This document shows positions 10,702 through 19,278 of a stretch of 64,000 nucleotides of DNA, in pieces. A model generated the notes under the pieces. The model ran no database searches. It worked only from the letters and a program-made list of their open reading frames with translations, and was not told where the DNA came from. A program made the translations under genes and the position numbers. Every line of letters begins with the position of its first letter. Within the stretch, counting starts at the first letter, position 1. The DNA comes from JASHPR01 sp963844655 (GTDB taxonomy: Bacteria > Actinomycetota > Actinomycetes > Streptosporangiales > Streptosporangiaceae): positions 372,001 through 436,000 of the forward strand of contig CAWJPA010000007.1 of NCBI GenBank assembly GCA_963844655.1, in the 5' to 3' direction.

Positions 10702-11475
10702 TTAGGACGCCGCCAGGGCGGGAAAAGCGCGGGTGACGGCGGCGGTGCGGCTGGAAACCTGCAGCCTGTCGTAGATGTTCTCCAGGTGCGTGCGCACGGT
10801 TCCCTCGGATATGCCGAGCCTCCGGGCGATCTGGGTGTTGGTGTGCCCGGCCGCGACCAGACGCAGCAGTTCAGCCTGCCGGGGGGTGAGCCTGGGCAGC
10901 GGATGGCGGCGGTTCTCGGCGTCCAGGTAGGCCTGGTGCAGGTGCGGGCGCAGCAGCGTGAGCAGCGCCCGGTCGCGCTCGGAGAAGCCAGGTCCTGGCC
11001 CGCGGAAAAAGAACAGCCGCACGGTCCGGCCGCGGCCCGTGTCCAGGCCGGGCGGCGGGGGCAGGGTCAGCATCAGGTCGTGCTCAAACCCCTGCGGCCG
11101 GTAGACGTCGCAGTACGTGCCGACGGAATGCCACTGGCGCTCGGAGTAGAAGTCCGCGACCGTCACGATGTGGCGCAGGTCGCCGGTGCGGTCAGGGTAG
11201 CTGCACGGCTGGCAGTCCCAGTAGTGCTGCCAGTGCACCGGATCCAGGTCGTCAGCCACGGGGCCGCCGCGGCCCGGGATCGACTGCAGGAACCAGGTCT
11301 CCTGCCGCCCGCTGTCGAAGCCTTCGAACGCGATGACGTCGCAGCGGATCTGGCCCATGAGGTCGGCCAGCAGCGATTCCGGCAGCCCGGCCTCCGGCAC
11401 GTCGGGACGGTCCGCGCCGATGATCCCGGCCAGGGCGCGCAGATCCCCTTCGCTGGCCCGCACCGGAGTGCTCAT
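10702..11475 (-). CDS. LuxR-family transcriptional regulator
   Basis: A 257-residue regulator with a C-terminal LuxR/GerE helix-turn-helix (LTPRQAELLRLVAAGHTNTQIARRLGISEGTVRTHLENIYDRL without gaps in the family pattern). The N-terminal part, about 180 residues, is GAF/PAS-like and carries WFLQSIPGRGG and FSERDRALLTLLRPHL, typical of actinobacterial one-component LuxR proteins. No receiver domain is present, so it is not phosphorelay-controlled. The ATG at 11475 is preferred; an ATG 30 bases upstream merely translates the ribosome site. It is divergent from the small membrane protein at 11618. Confidence 0.88.
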   Translation of the reverse strand: MSTPVRASEGDLRALAGIIGADRPDVPEAGLPESLLADLMGQIRCDVIAFEGFDSGRQETWFLQSIPGRGGPVADDLDPVHWQHYWDCQPCSYPDRTGDLRHIVTVADFYSERQWHSVGTYCDVYRPQGFEHDLMLTLPPPPGLDTGRGRTVRLFFFRGPGPGFSERDRALLTLLRPHLHQAYLDAENRRHPLPRLTPRQAELLRLVAAGHTNTQIARRLGISEGTVRTHLENIYDRLQVSSRTAAVTRAFPALAAS

Positions 11476-11617
11476 TGCCTTTTCTTTCCCCTCCGTTGAC
11501 CTCACGTTACGCCAGATGAACGGGTCTGGGGATCCGCAGAACGTCGGATAGCGGCCCCGGGCAGGCCAGCCCAGACTCGCACTTGACAGATCGGGCTACG
11601 AGTCAAGAGAGAGCGTC

Positions 11618-12046
11618 ATGAACTTTATCCGTCACATCAGCCGTCTGGCCGCCGTCCTGGCGGGCGCCCTGCTGGCGTTCTGCGCGGCTGCGGTCGCCGC
11701 GGCCGCCGCCAGTTACCCAAGTCCGGGTGCGCCATCGGGAGCCGCTCTGGCGCGCGGAGTCCTGCTTCCCTGCACACCACAGTGCGCCGCTCCGGCGACG
11801 CCGATTCCGGCCGGCCCGCACACCGTCATCGTCGGCGGGATGCCCGGCTGGCAGATCACCCTGATCGCCCTCGGAGCCGCGCTGGCCGCGGCCGCCGTCG
11901 CGGTGCTGGCCGACCGGGCCCGGGCCGCGCGGTCTCAGGCGAACGCCGCGGCCACCGGGGCCAGGCGCAGCACGTCGTCCGGGCCGGCCAGGTCGGGCAG
12001 CGCGACGAACACCGTGGCCACTCCGCGCTCGGCCAGCAGCCGGTAG
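11618..12046 (+). CDS. Small secreted/membrane protein that runs into the opposite gene
   Basis: A 142-codon frame with a signal-like hydrophobic N-terminus (about 8-31), a short exported part with CTPQC, a second membrane helix (about 75-95, starting after VGGMPGWQ) and the basic end DRARAARS. I recall similar small actinobacterial proteins that end soon after this basic stretch. Here the frame continues 112 bases into the convergent oxidoreductase gene as Ala/Ser/Arg-rich sequence, so the last 35-40 residues are probably not ancestral. The start has an AGAGAGAG ribosome site. It is divergent from the LuxR gene, which may control it. Confidence 0.6.
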   Translation: MNFIRHISRLAAVLAGALLAFCAAAVAAAAASYPSPGAPSGAALARGVLLPCTPQCAAPATPIPAGPHTVIVGGMPGWQITLIALGAALAAAAVAVLADRARAARSQANAAATGARRSTSSGPARSGSATNTVATPRSASSR

Positions 12047-13431
12047 CGGCCGATGTGGTCGTCGGCGGTGCCGGCGTGATGCTGCCGCGCGTAGGCGGCG
12101 GCGGTCGTCCGGCCGCGCAGCTGCTCTACGATCGACGCGGCCTGGTCGCGGTCGCGGCCGATGACCGGGATGTCGAGCACGGTGACCTCGACCTGCGCCG
12201 GATCCCGGCCGGCCTCGGCGCAGTGCTCGCGCAGGACCGCCAGCTTCCGGTCGAGCGTGGCCAGGTCCGAGGGCAGGTTGCAGCCGTCGCCGAGCCGGGC
12301 CGCGATCCGCAGCGTCCGCTTCTCGCCCGAGCCGCCGACGATGATCGGGATCTGGGTCACCGGGCGGGGGTAGCAGGTCGTCTCCGGCAGCGAGATCCGC
12401 TGGCCCTGGTAGGCCTTGGTGCCGGGCTGCCAGAGCGCCCGGAGTGTCTCGATGGCCGTCTCCAGCCGGTCGAGCCGGTCCGGCGCGGGCGGGAACGGCA
12501 GGCCGAACGCCGCGTGCTCGCGCTCCCACCAGCCCGCGCCGATGCCGCAGAAGACCCGGCCGCCGCTGAGCGCGTCCAGGGTGGCCACGGTCTTGGCCAG
12601 GATCCCGGGCGCCCGGAACGTCACCGGCGTGACCAGCGTGCCCAGGCGCAGGCCGGGCTGCAGGCCCGCCAGCATCCCGAGTGTCACCCACGGCTCGGGG
12701 ATCGGCTCCCAGGCCCGGCCTACCTGCGGGATCTGGATCAGGTGATCCATCAGCGCGATGCCCTGCAGGCCCGCCTCGGCCGCGTTGCGGGCGACAGCCG
12801 CCAGCCAGGCCGCCGGATCTCCCGAGTCCCAGCCGAAGCGCGAGACCTGCAGGATGAGGTTCATCCGCACCGGCCGCCGTCGTTGTTCGCTCGCGGCGCT
12901 CCTCGCGCCGGGCGTGTGCGTCGGCTCGGGATGCGCGGTGTCAGCGTCAAGAACCAGGTCCCAGCCCTCAGCCTCGACCTCCGTGACCGCGGCGCGCATC
13001 CGCCGCAGCTGGCCGTCGAGCGCGGCCGCGGGCACCGCCTGGCCGCGGGCGCGGTTGCGGCGGCGGCACTCGGCCGGGTCGGTGCGGAACAGCACGGCGA
13101 CGGCAGCCAGCCCGCTGCCCCGGGCCAGGTCCAGGTAGCCGCGGCGCCGGGCCGGCTCCAGTCCGAGCGTGTCGATGACCGTGGTCAGGCCCCGGCGCAG
13201 CCGGGCCGCCACGATGTGGTCCAGCAGGGCGAACGCGTCGTCCGACGCGTCCAGGTCGTGCTCACCGCTGCCCACCACGGCTCGCAGCCGGTCGGACGAG
13301 ACCACCTCCTGGAGCCGGTACCGCTCGGTGGCCCACACGGATTTGCCCGACCCGGCGGGCCCGATCAGCACCACAAGCGCAGGATCCGGGATGGCTGCGT
13401 CCCGGCTGGGCTGGGTTGCGTCCACGACCAT
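11935..13431 (-). CDS. Fusion of a P-loop kinase-like domain with an F420-dependent LLM oxidoreductase (TIGR03560-like)
   Basis: A 498-residue two-domain protein. The N-terminal domain (about 1-160) is a small AAA/polynucleotide-kinase-type ATPase with Walker A GPAGSGKS at residues 24-31 and a conserved DTLGL strand. After a short basic linker the rest (from MNLILQVSRFGWDSGD, about residue 180) is a luciferase-like monooxygenase domain with IALMDHLIQI, GIGAGWWEREH and PIIVGGSGEKRTLRIAAR, as in F420-dependent oxidoreductases. One open frame covers both. GTG/ATG choice: ATG 13431 with AGGAGGG about 16 bases upstream, a little far. Similar fusions exist in other actinomycetes to my knowledge. 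The substrates are unknown. Confidence 0.85.
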   Translation of the reverse strand: MVVDATQPSRDAAIPDPALVVLIGPAGSGKSVWATERYRLQEVVSSDRLRAVVGSGEHDLDASDDAFALLDHIVAARLRRGLTTVIDTLGLEPARRRGYLDLARGSGLAAVAVLFRTDPAECRRRNRARGQAVPAAALDGQLRRMRAAVTEVEAEGWDLVLDADTAHPEPTHTPGARSAASEQRRRPVRMNLILQVSRFGWDSGDPAAWLAAVARNAAEAGLQGIALMDHLIQIPQVGRAWEPIPEPWVTLGMLAGLQPGLRLGTLVTPVTFRAPGILAKTVATLDALSGGRVFCGIGAGWWEREHAAFGLPFPPAPDRLDRLETAIETLRALWQPGTKAYQGQRISLPETTCYPRPVTQIPIIVGGSGEKRTLRIAARLGDGCNLPSDLATLDRKLAVLREHCAEAGRDPAQVEVTVLDIPVIGRDRDQAASIVEQLRGRTTAAAYARQHHAGTADDHIGRYRLLAERGVATVFVALPDLAGPDDVLRLAPVAAAFA

Positions 13432-13482
13432 CAGCCTGGCAGACGGCCCTCCTGCTGGTCGCCTTACGCCGCCGCGGCGAGC

Positions 13483-13500
13483 CGTCAACTGTGGTTGACG
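13483..13500. promoter_or_regulatory. Perfect inverted repeat CGTCAAC-N4-GTTGACG between divergent genes
   Basis: A 7+4+7 perfect dyad lies in the 79-base gap between the P-loop/LLM fusion (minus, start 13431) and the YbjQ-family gene (plus). Its place just upstream of the -10-like TAGGAT (13507-13512) fits an operator serving one or both genes. I do not recognise the factor. Confidence 0.45.
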
Positions 13501-13519
13501 CTGCCATAGGATGACCGCC

Positions 13520-13867
13520 ATGACGGAACCTTCAGCCGCTGGATTTCCGGTCACCACCGCTCTCGAACTGCAGGGCATGACGGTCGAGCGCGATCTTGGT
13601 GTCGCGTTCGGCCTGATCGTGCGCAGCATGGGTTTTGCCAAGTCCGTGGGCGCGGGCTTCAAGGCGCTGCGCCAGGGCGAGGTGTCCCAGTACACCGAGT
13701 TGCTCGAGGACAGCCGCAGGCACGCGATCGACCGGATGATCGATAACGCCAGGCTGCTCGGTGCGAACGCGATCATCGCGATGCGGTTCGACTCCTCGGA
13801 GATGGGCCAGCAGCTCACCGAGATCGTGGCCTACGGCACGGCCGTCGTCGCCCGGCCGAGCGCGTGA
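13520..13867 (+). CDS. YbjQ/UPF0145-family heavy-metal-binding-like protein
   Basis: About 115 residues of the YbjQ (UPF0145) family, marked by TALELQGMTVERDLGVAFGLIVRS and ARLLGANAIIAMRFDSS, then IVAYGTAVV at the end. Members are small cytoplasmic pentamers of uncertain role. ATG 13520 is chosen because TAGGAT at 13507-13512 looks like a -10 box that would put the transcript start on this ATG, giving a leaderless mRNA; the in-frame ATG at 13511 overlaps that box. It overlaps the next gene by four bases (GTGA). Confidence 0.85.
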   Translation: MTEPSAAGFPVTTALELQGMTVERDLGVAFGLIVRSMGFAKSVGAGFKALRQGEVSQYTELLEDSRRHAIDRMIDNARLLGANAIIAMRFDSSEMGQQLTEIVAYGTAVVARPSA

Positions 13868-14238
13868 CCTCAGGCCCACCGAGACTCCCCGCGGGCGATG
13901 CCGACCGTGAGCGCCTGGTCGCGCTGCTCCGTGAGCACTACGCCCTGGGCACGCTGGAGCATGCCGAGCTGGACCGCAGGATCGGAGTCGTGCTCGCCGC
14001 CGAGTACACGGACGAGGCCGCCGCGGCCGTGGCGGATCTTCCGCAGCTAGCCGGGCCCGGTGCGCCGGGCCAGCCGGCCAGGAAGCCGCGGCGGCGCGGT
14101 CACGCCCAGGCAGCCACGCCCGGTGCCGGGTGGGTGCCAACCGACGAGCGGTTCCGCGACCCGACGACCCGCGCGATCATGCGAGTCTGGATCGACCCGG
14201 CCGACCAGAGCCGGCACTACGTGCCAGAGCCTGGCTAG
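13864..14238 (+). CDS. DUF1707 domain protein
   Basis: A 124-residue protein with an N-terminal DUF1707 domain (about 8-60): GDADRERLVALLREHYALGTL followed by AELDRRI and AEYTDEAAAAVADLP. DUF1707 is an actinobacterial SHOCT-like helical module of unknown function. The C-terminal half is basic, then carries WVPTDERFRDPTTRAIMRVWIDP, unlike the usual membrane-spanning DUF1707 proteins. The GTG start overlaps the preceding stop, so it is translated with the YbjQ-family gene. Its end overlaps the convergent PQ-rich gene by four bases. Confidence 0.8.
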   Translation: MTSGPPRLPAGDADRERLVALLREHYALGTLEHAELDRRIGVVLAAEYTDEAAAAVADLPQLAGPGAPGQPARKPRRRGHAQAATPGAGWVPTDERFRDPTTRAIMRVWIDPADQSRHYVPEPG

Positions 14239-14873
14239 CCGTTCCGCAGCTGGGCGACCATGGCGTCGGCCTGCTCGACGGTGAGCGTCTTGCCGAGGTT
14301 CGGCATGGGCAGCACGCGGCTGCCGCCGGCCAGGAAGATCACCTGATCGTTCAGGCAGGCCCGCAGGTCGGGATGCTTCTCGGCGATCGCGATCTGCGTG
14401 CGCAGCATTTCCTCCTGCTTCGCCGCGACGGCCGGGACGACCTTCTGCTGGTACGCGTTCTGCATCTTGCGGCCGATGAACCGCGCGGCCGCGCCTGCCG
14501 CTGCGCCCAGCACCGCACCGGCGATGTCGTCCGCAACCGAGTCGCCGATGCCGAAGTCCGAGCCGCCCGATCTGCGGCCGAAGCTGGGACGACGGCCCTG
14601 CCAGCCGCCGGGCGGACCGGGCTGGGGCTGCTGCGCGTAGCCCGGCACCTGGTCCTCGGAGTATCCCGGCTGCGGCTGCGCCGCATACCCGGGCACCGCG
14701 CCTCCCGGCTGCGGCTGTCCGGCCCATCCCTGTTGCGGCGGCACGGGGCCGCCCCCGGGCTGCTGCCCGAGCTGGCCCCGGGCCAGCTGAGCAAGCTCCT
14801 CGATCGAATGCACAGCGGCTGGGCTGCCGCACTGCGGGCACACCGCTCCCACCTGGGGGTACGTCACGGCCAT
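14235..14873 (-). CDS. Proline/glutamine/glycine-rich protein with N-terminal CxxC
   Basis: I do not recognise this 212-residue protein. It starts with CPQC (residues 12-15), half a zinc knuckle. Next come a helix (IEELAQLARGQLGQ), a low-complexity region rich in Pro/Gln/Gly with GYA and PQPG repeats (about 40-100), a short Ala/Gly-rich hydrophobic part (about 120-145) and a charged C-terminal helix (VEQADAMVAQLRNG). ATG 14873 follows the TPR and CocE genes by 43 bases on the same strand, so it may be the last gene of that operon. Confidence 0.65.
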   Translation of the reverse strand: MAVTYPQVGAVCPQCGSPAAVHSIEELAQLARGQLGQQPGGGPVPPQQGWAGQPQPGGAVPGYAAQPQPGYSEDQVPGYAQQPQPGPPGGWQGRRPSFGRRSGGSDFGIGDSVADDIAGAVLGAAAGAAARFIGRKMQNAYQQKVVPAVAAKQEEMLRTQIAIAEKHPDLRACLNDQVIFLAGGSRVLPMPNLGKTLTVEQADAMVAQLRNG

Positions 14874-14916
14874 ATTGTGCCCTTCCAGCTGGCTCGCTGG
14901 GAAGACTCGGCGGATT

Positions 14917-16566
14917 CTAAGGCGATCTTTGTGGCCCGGTGGTGACAGGGAGCACGATCGCCGACGGGTGATCAGGGTCGTGATAGACCTGCTGGTCCGC
15001 GGCGAGCAGCGTGGTCGCGGTGCCGAGCGGCTCGCCGGTGCCGGTGTTGCGGGCGTATCTGGGGTGCGCGCCGCTGGACACCTGGAGCCGGAGCCGGTGC
15101 CCGCGGCGGAACCGGTGCGCGGCGGGCCAAAGCGGGAACCGCACCCGGACCGTGCCGTCGGGCTCGGGCGCGGGCCGGCCGGGGACCAGGCGAAGCAGCG
15201 CGTCGCAGACGTTGACCGACCGGCCGGCCGGATCGACCTCGCAGAGCCGGGCGAACACATCGGTGTGCTCCAGGCTCGACCGCACGTAGAGGTCGGCGGT
15301 TACCTCGCCCATCACCTCGAGGTCGCCGGTGAGCGGCGAGGTGGTGTAGGTCAGTACGTCGGGGCGTGCCTCCAGGATGCGGTTGTCCACGCGAGCCCGT
15401 CCGGCGTAGCCGACGGGCCCGGCCAGGTTCGGCGTCGGGTCGGCCGGGTCGTAGCGGTACCGGTCCGGCTCGCCGTGGCCGGGAAGGCCGGGGGCGAGTA
15501 CCCCGTCGGGCTGCAGGTGCCAGCGCTGCGGGTCGGCGGGCGGCGGCCACGCGGCCAACTGGCGCCATTCCTCCGCGCCGGTGACGAAGACCCGGACCGG
15601 CTCCGCGCGCAGGCCGCTGCGGTCACCGGCCAGGTGGGCCCGAAGCCAGGCCAGGGACTCGCTGATCCAGGTCCCCAGCGCCGCCTGATCGGCGTGCCGC
15701 CACGGGCCGATGGTCAGGTACGGCTCGTGCCCGCTCGCGCGCAGGGCCGCGTAGTCGCGCAGCTGCAGTGGCAGGAAGAAATCGTGCCAGCCGCCGGTCA
15801 TGCTGACCGGGGCGGTCACCCGGCCCACGGTGGCCGCGAAGCCGCGGTCCTTCCAGTAACCGTCTCCGGGAGCGTTCCTGGCGAGCCATTCCTGGTAGTA
15901 GGCCACGGTCTGGCCGGTGGCCAGCCGGTCGAGATCGCGCAGCGGCAGCCGGTTCATGATCGCTTTGAGCCGGCGCTCGGCCCGTGCCTGCTGCAGGAAG
16001 GCCAGCCGCCCTTCCTGCGTGGCGACCTGGTGCACCCAGGTCAGCGCCGTCTCGAGAGAGAACGACTCGCCCGCGTAGAACAGGGCCCGGAAGTCGGCGG
16101 TGGTGACCTGGGTGGCCATCGCCCTGAGGTCCGGCCCGGCGTCAGCGGCGATCGCCCACTGGACCATCCCGAGGTAGCTCGGTCCCACGGTCCCGAACGC
16201 ACCCGGGTACCAGGGCTGCTCCTGCATCCACCCGATCGTGGCCAGCCCGTCGTCGCGCTCGTCCGGCCCGAACGGGTCGAGGACGCCGCCCGAGCCGAAT
16301 GTGCCCCGGCAGCTCTGGATCAGCACCTGGAAGCCGCGCTCGGCGAGCAAACGGCCCATGATCAGCCCCCAGAAACCGCGCCGTCCGTAGGGTGAGCGCA
16401 CGAGCACCAGGGGCGGCTGCTCATCGCGGCCCGGGACGTACCTGTCGGCCAGCAGCACCACGCCGTCGGGCATCGGAACCCGCAGGTCGCGCTCGACCCG
16501 CACGTCATGGGTAGACGCCGGGGCCAGCTTCAGCGTTCGCTGGAAGAAGCGGCTGGGGATCGTCAT
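14917..16566 (-). CDS. CocE/NonD-family serine hydrolase (X-Pro dipeptidyl-peptidase S15 type)
   Basis: A 549-residue cytoplasmic alpha/beta hydrolase. The nucleophile lies in GPSYLG, the acid in GGWHDFF and the histidine in GPWRHADQ, and the C-terminal jelly-roll (PepX_C) runs from about residue 330 on, with VTADLYVRSS and FRRGHRLRLQVSS. Relatives include cocaine esterase, glutaryl-7-ACA acylase and uncharacterised esterases or peptidases, so the substrate cannot be told. No signal peptide is seen. It begins nine bases after the TPR gene on the same strand and is likely co-transcribed with it. Confidence 0.88.
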   Translation of the reverse strand: MTIPSRFFQRTLKLAPASTHDVRVERDLRVPMPDGVVLLADRYVPGRDEQPPLVLVRSPYGRRGFWGLIMGRLLAERGFQVLIQSCRGTFGSGGVLDPFGPDERDDGLATIGWMQEQPWYPGAFGTVGPSYLGMVQWAIAADAGPDLRAMATQVTTADFRALFYAGESFSLETALTWVHQVATQEGRLAFLQQARAERRLKAIMNRLPLRDLDRLATGQTVAYYQEWLARNAPGDGYWKDRGFAATVGRVTAPVSMTGGWHDFFLPLQLRDYAALRASGHEPYLTIGPWRHADQAALGTWISESLAWLRAHLAGDRSGLRAEPVRVFVTGAEEWRQLAAWPPPADPQRWHLQPDGVLAPGLPGHGEPDRYRYDPADPTPNLAGPVGYAGRARVDNRILEARPDVLTYTTSPLTGDLEVMGEVTADLYVRSSLEHTDVFARLCEVDPAGRSVNVCDALLRLVPGRPAPEPDGTVRVRFPLWPAAHRFRRGHRLRLQVSSGAHPRYARNTGTGEPLGTATTLLAADQQVYHDPDHPSAIVLPVTTGPQRSP

Positions 16567-16575
16567 GGCTGCGGA

Positions 16576-18255
16576 TCAGGACTGCTGCGTCAGCCTGCAG
16601 TAGCAGGACGAGTTGATCGGCACGTCCGCGTAGGCAGCGGCGATCTTGAGCTGCTGCTTGATGATGCCGGCCTGCTCGGTCTTGCCCAGCCGGGTCAGGC
16701 ATTCGTGGTAACCGTGCAGGCTCCAGACGTTGCCGGGATGCTGGCAGGCCCGGGTCAGGGTGTCATCGAGGCCGAGGTCGGCGCGGTACTCGGCCTCGGC
16801 CTCGGCCACCAGGCCCTGCTCGAGGAGCAGGGCCCCGTAGGCGTGCCGGGTCGGCTGCATCCAGCCCCATGGCTCGTCGTAGGGAAGCCCGTCGTCGAGT
16901 TCGATCGAGCGGCGCAGGCGGGCGAAGGCCGCCTCGTAGTTGCCCCAGCGGTACTCAAGCTCGCCGTCCAGCATCGCCTCGGCGATGCGCAGGATGTCCA
17001 GGCAGGTGTTGTTGAACAGGGTGCGGGACTCCGGCACCCGCCCGGCCGCGGCCGCGAACAGCGTGCGCTGCTCCTCGGCGTCCTCGAGGCGTCCTGTGGC
17101 CGCGAGCGCCACGCCCTTGGCGTAATGGATCATGGCGGTGGTGACGCTGTACAACTCCGGGTCCGCGGGCAGCGGCGTGCCAATGATGTCCGCCCAGCGC
17201 CCGAACCGGATCAGTACGTGCATCTTCATCGGGACGAAGCCTTCGAGCCAGTCCGCCATCGGCGGCACGTCCACCCGGAGCAGGGCTTCTGGGATGGCCG
17301 CGGCGAGCTGGTCCGCCGTGTCCAGGGCGGTCTGAGCCTGGCCCAGGAACATCGCACCGTAGATCTTGAAGTGGAAGTCGTGTGCCCGGTACAGGGTGTA
17401 GAAGTTCATCGCGCCCTCGCGCGCCCGGTACTTCTCGTCGACCACGATCGCGGCGTCGTTCGCGGACACCACCCGCCGGTAGTCGCCGCAGAGGACGTCA
17501 AGGTGCGTCGGCATGTGCCGCAGGTGACCAGCGTCAGGAACCAGGTCGCGCAGCTGGTCACCCGCGCGGAGCGCGTCCTCGGGCTGGGCCGACATCTCCA
17601 TCAGGTGGATATAGAAGTGGAGCACGCCCGGGTGCGACCCGTCCTGGGCGAGGGCGCCCTCGAGCACCTCCTTGGCCTCGACCGCGGCCGAGTCCCCGGC
17701 GGGCTGCCCGGTCGCCTGGTCCCACAGCTCCCACGGCGTGAGGTTCAGCAGCGCATCGGCGAACAGGGCAGCGACATCGGGATCGCCGGGATGCGCCCGG
17801 TAGGCCTCGCGCATGGCGTCGGCGTATCCCCGGCTCCAGGCCGAGAGGTCCGCGGCCGGCTCGGCGGACGGAAAGCGCGAGGCCAGCGCGTGCACGAGGG
17901 CGCGTTCCACCGGGGAGGCTCCGGACGCGTGGCGGGCGGCGTCGGTCACCGCGCCGAAGGCCCGCGAGACGGACGCGGTCAGGTCGGCCGGGTCGAAGGC
18001 CTCCCACGGCTTGTTGTAGTTCGGGCCCACCGCGTAGGCCAGCCCCCAGTACGCGAGCGCGCAGCCGGGGTCGCTCTCGATCGCGCGCTCGAAGCACGCC
18101 ACGGCCTCTTCGTGGTTGAATCCGTAGGCCCACAGCAGCCCGCGACCGAACCAGGCCCGGGCCTTCGCCGACGAGGTCGTTATCTCCCGGGCGTAGCCGC
18201 CGAGGTCGTAGTAGCCGTCCAGGTCAAGCCGTGAGCTGGCCTGCGTTTCGGACAC
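16576..18255 (-). CDS. Tetratricopeptide-repeat protein
   Basis: A 559-residue all-helical protein with TPR-like repeats, clearest at WFGRGLLWAYGFNHEEAVACF and ERAIESDPGCALAYWGLAYA (about 35-75) and again at the C-terminus (LLLEQGLVAEAEAEYRADL). It resembles the TPR-38 / YciM-like cytoplasmic proteins of actinobacteria; TPRs usually mediate protein contacts. I place the start at GTG 18255 because VSETQASSRLDLDGYYDLGG begins the conserved region; longer frames upstream run through the divergent operon. It leads the minus-strand set with the CocE hydrolase. Confidence 0.82.
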   Translation of the reverse strand: MSETQASSRLDLDGYYDLGGYAREITTSSAKARAWFGRGLLWAYGFNHEEAVACFERAIESDPGCALAYWGLAYAVGPNYNKPWEAFDPADLTASVSRAFGAVTDAARHASGASPVERALVHALASRFPSAEPAADLSAWSRGYADAMREAYRAHPGDPDVAALFADALLNLTPWELWDQATGQPAGDSAAVEAKEVLEGALAQDGSHPGVLHFYIHLMEMSAQPEDALRAGDQLRDLVPDAGHLRHMPTHLDVLCGDYRRVVSANDAAIVVDEKYRAREGAMNFYTLYRAHDFHFKIYGAMFLGQAQTALDTADQLAAAIPEALLRVDVPPMADWLEGFVPMKMHVLIRFGRWADIIGTPLPADPELYSVTTAMIHYAKGVALAATGRLEDAEEQRTLFAAAAGRVPESRTLFNNTCLDILRIAEAMLDGELEYRWGNYEAAFARLRRSIELDDGLPYDEPWGWMQPTRHAYGALLLEQGLVAEAEAEYRADLGLDDTLTRACQHPGNVWSLHGYHECLTRLGKTEQAGIIKQQLKIAAAYADVPINSSCYCRLTQQS

Positions 18256-18381
18256 CCTGCCGAGTATGGCAGGTCGCGGCCCGCCGGCGGCCGGTGGCAC
18301 ACTTTGGGACGTAGCGGGGCGACGGGGCTCACCAGGCAAACCGTGGCTGGCCCGGTTCCTGGCTACAGGCCGGGAGGGCAT

Positions 18382-19278
18382 ATGGCGAAGGTCGATGCGC
18401 CGGACCTTCGTCGCGGCGTATCCGTGGTGGCGCTGCTGGCCGTGGCCGCGATCGGCCTGCGCGCGCGGTCCAGCCTGTCCGCCGCCGGCAGCGAGGCCGC
18501 GGCGACGGCCGTCCGGCACGGCCTGCTGGTCTTCTTCGGTGTCATGGAGGGACTGGCCGTGCTGGCCTATGGCACGCTGCTGGTCGTGGTCTTCCGCAGG
18601 AGCCGCAGGAAGAGAGGTAAGCCGGAGGACAATCCCCCGAACCCGCTGATCCCCTGGTGGGCGCGGGTGCTGGGGGGCCTGCTGGCGATCGCCCTGGTCT
18701 CCGTGCCGGTGGTGCTGCTCGTGCTGGCGGCCCGGGGGCACCGGCGCAGGACACTGGCTGCTGGCTCGGGCCGTCCTACGCCCGTGCTGGCCCATCCCGG
18801 AGCGCACGCGGTCGCCGACAGTTCCGCGTGGTGGCTGGCGGGCCTGGTCGCGGTGGGAGTGGTCGCGATCGGGCTGGCCCTGTCGGCGTGGCTGCGGCAG
18901 CGCCGGCAGCCCGCCCTGGCGGCCCTGGGCGAGGATCCGGCCCCGGACCCGCTGTCCGAAGCCGCGTCGGCCGGGACGGTGGCGCTGCACAGCCACGCCG
19001 ACCCCCGCACGGCGATCATCGCCTGCTACGCAGCAATGGAGCACAGCCTGTCCGGCGCGGGATCGCCGCCCGCCGCCGCCGACACGCCCGCCGAAGTGCT
19101 GGACCGGGCCTTCGGGCTGGCTCATTCGGCCGCGGCCGAGACGCTGACCGGCCTGTTCCGCCAGGCCCGGTACAGCGAGCACGACCTCACCGAGGAGCAC
19201 CGCACGGCAGCGCTGCAGGCCCTGGACCGCCTGCGGGCCGACCTGGGGCAGACCTCCGGCGTCGGGGCCGGCCGATGA
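18382..19278 (+). CDS. DUF4129 membrane protein
   Basis: A 298-residue protein with an N-terminal helix, a second (about 50-73) before a basic stretch, a third (about 90-113), a fourth (about 150-172) and a cytoplasmic C-terminal DUF4129 domain (about 205-290) marked by RTAIIACYAAME, DTPAEVLDRA and LFRQARYSEHDLTEEHR. DUF4129 proteins lie with MoxR and DUF58 proteins and transglutaminase-like membrane proteins across actinobacteria and are thought to serve envelope functions. ATG 18382 has a GGGAGGG ribosome site. It is the first gene of a five-gene overlapping operon. Confidence 0.87.
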   Translation: MAKVDAPDLRRGVSVVALLAVAAIGLRARSSLSAAGSEAAATAVRHGLLVFFGVMEGLAVLAYGTLLVVVFRRSRRKRGKPEDNPPNPLIPWWARVLGGLLAIALVSVPVVLLVLAARGHRRRTLAAGSGRPTPVLAHPGAHAVADSSAWWLAGLVAVGVVAIGLALSAWLRQRRQPALAALGEDPAPDPLSEAASAGTVALHSHADPRTAIIACYAAMEHSLSGAGSPPAAADTPAEVLDRAFGLAHSAAAETLTGLFRQARYSEHDLTEEHRTAALQALDRLRADLGQTSGVGAGR

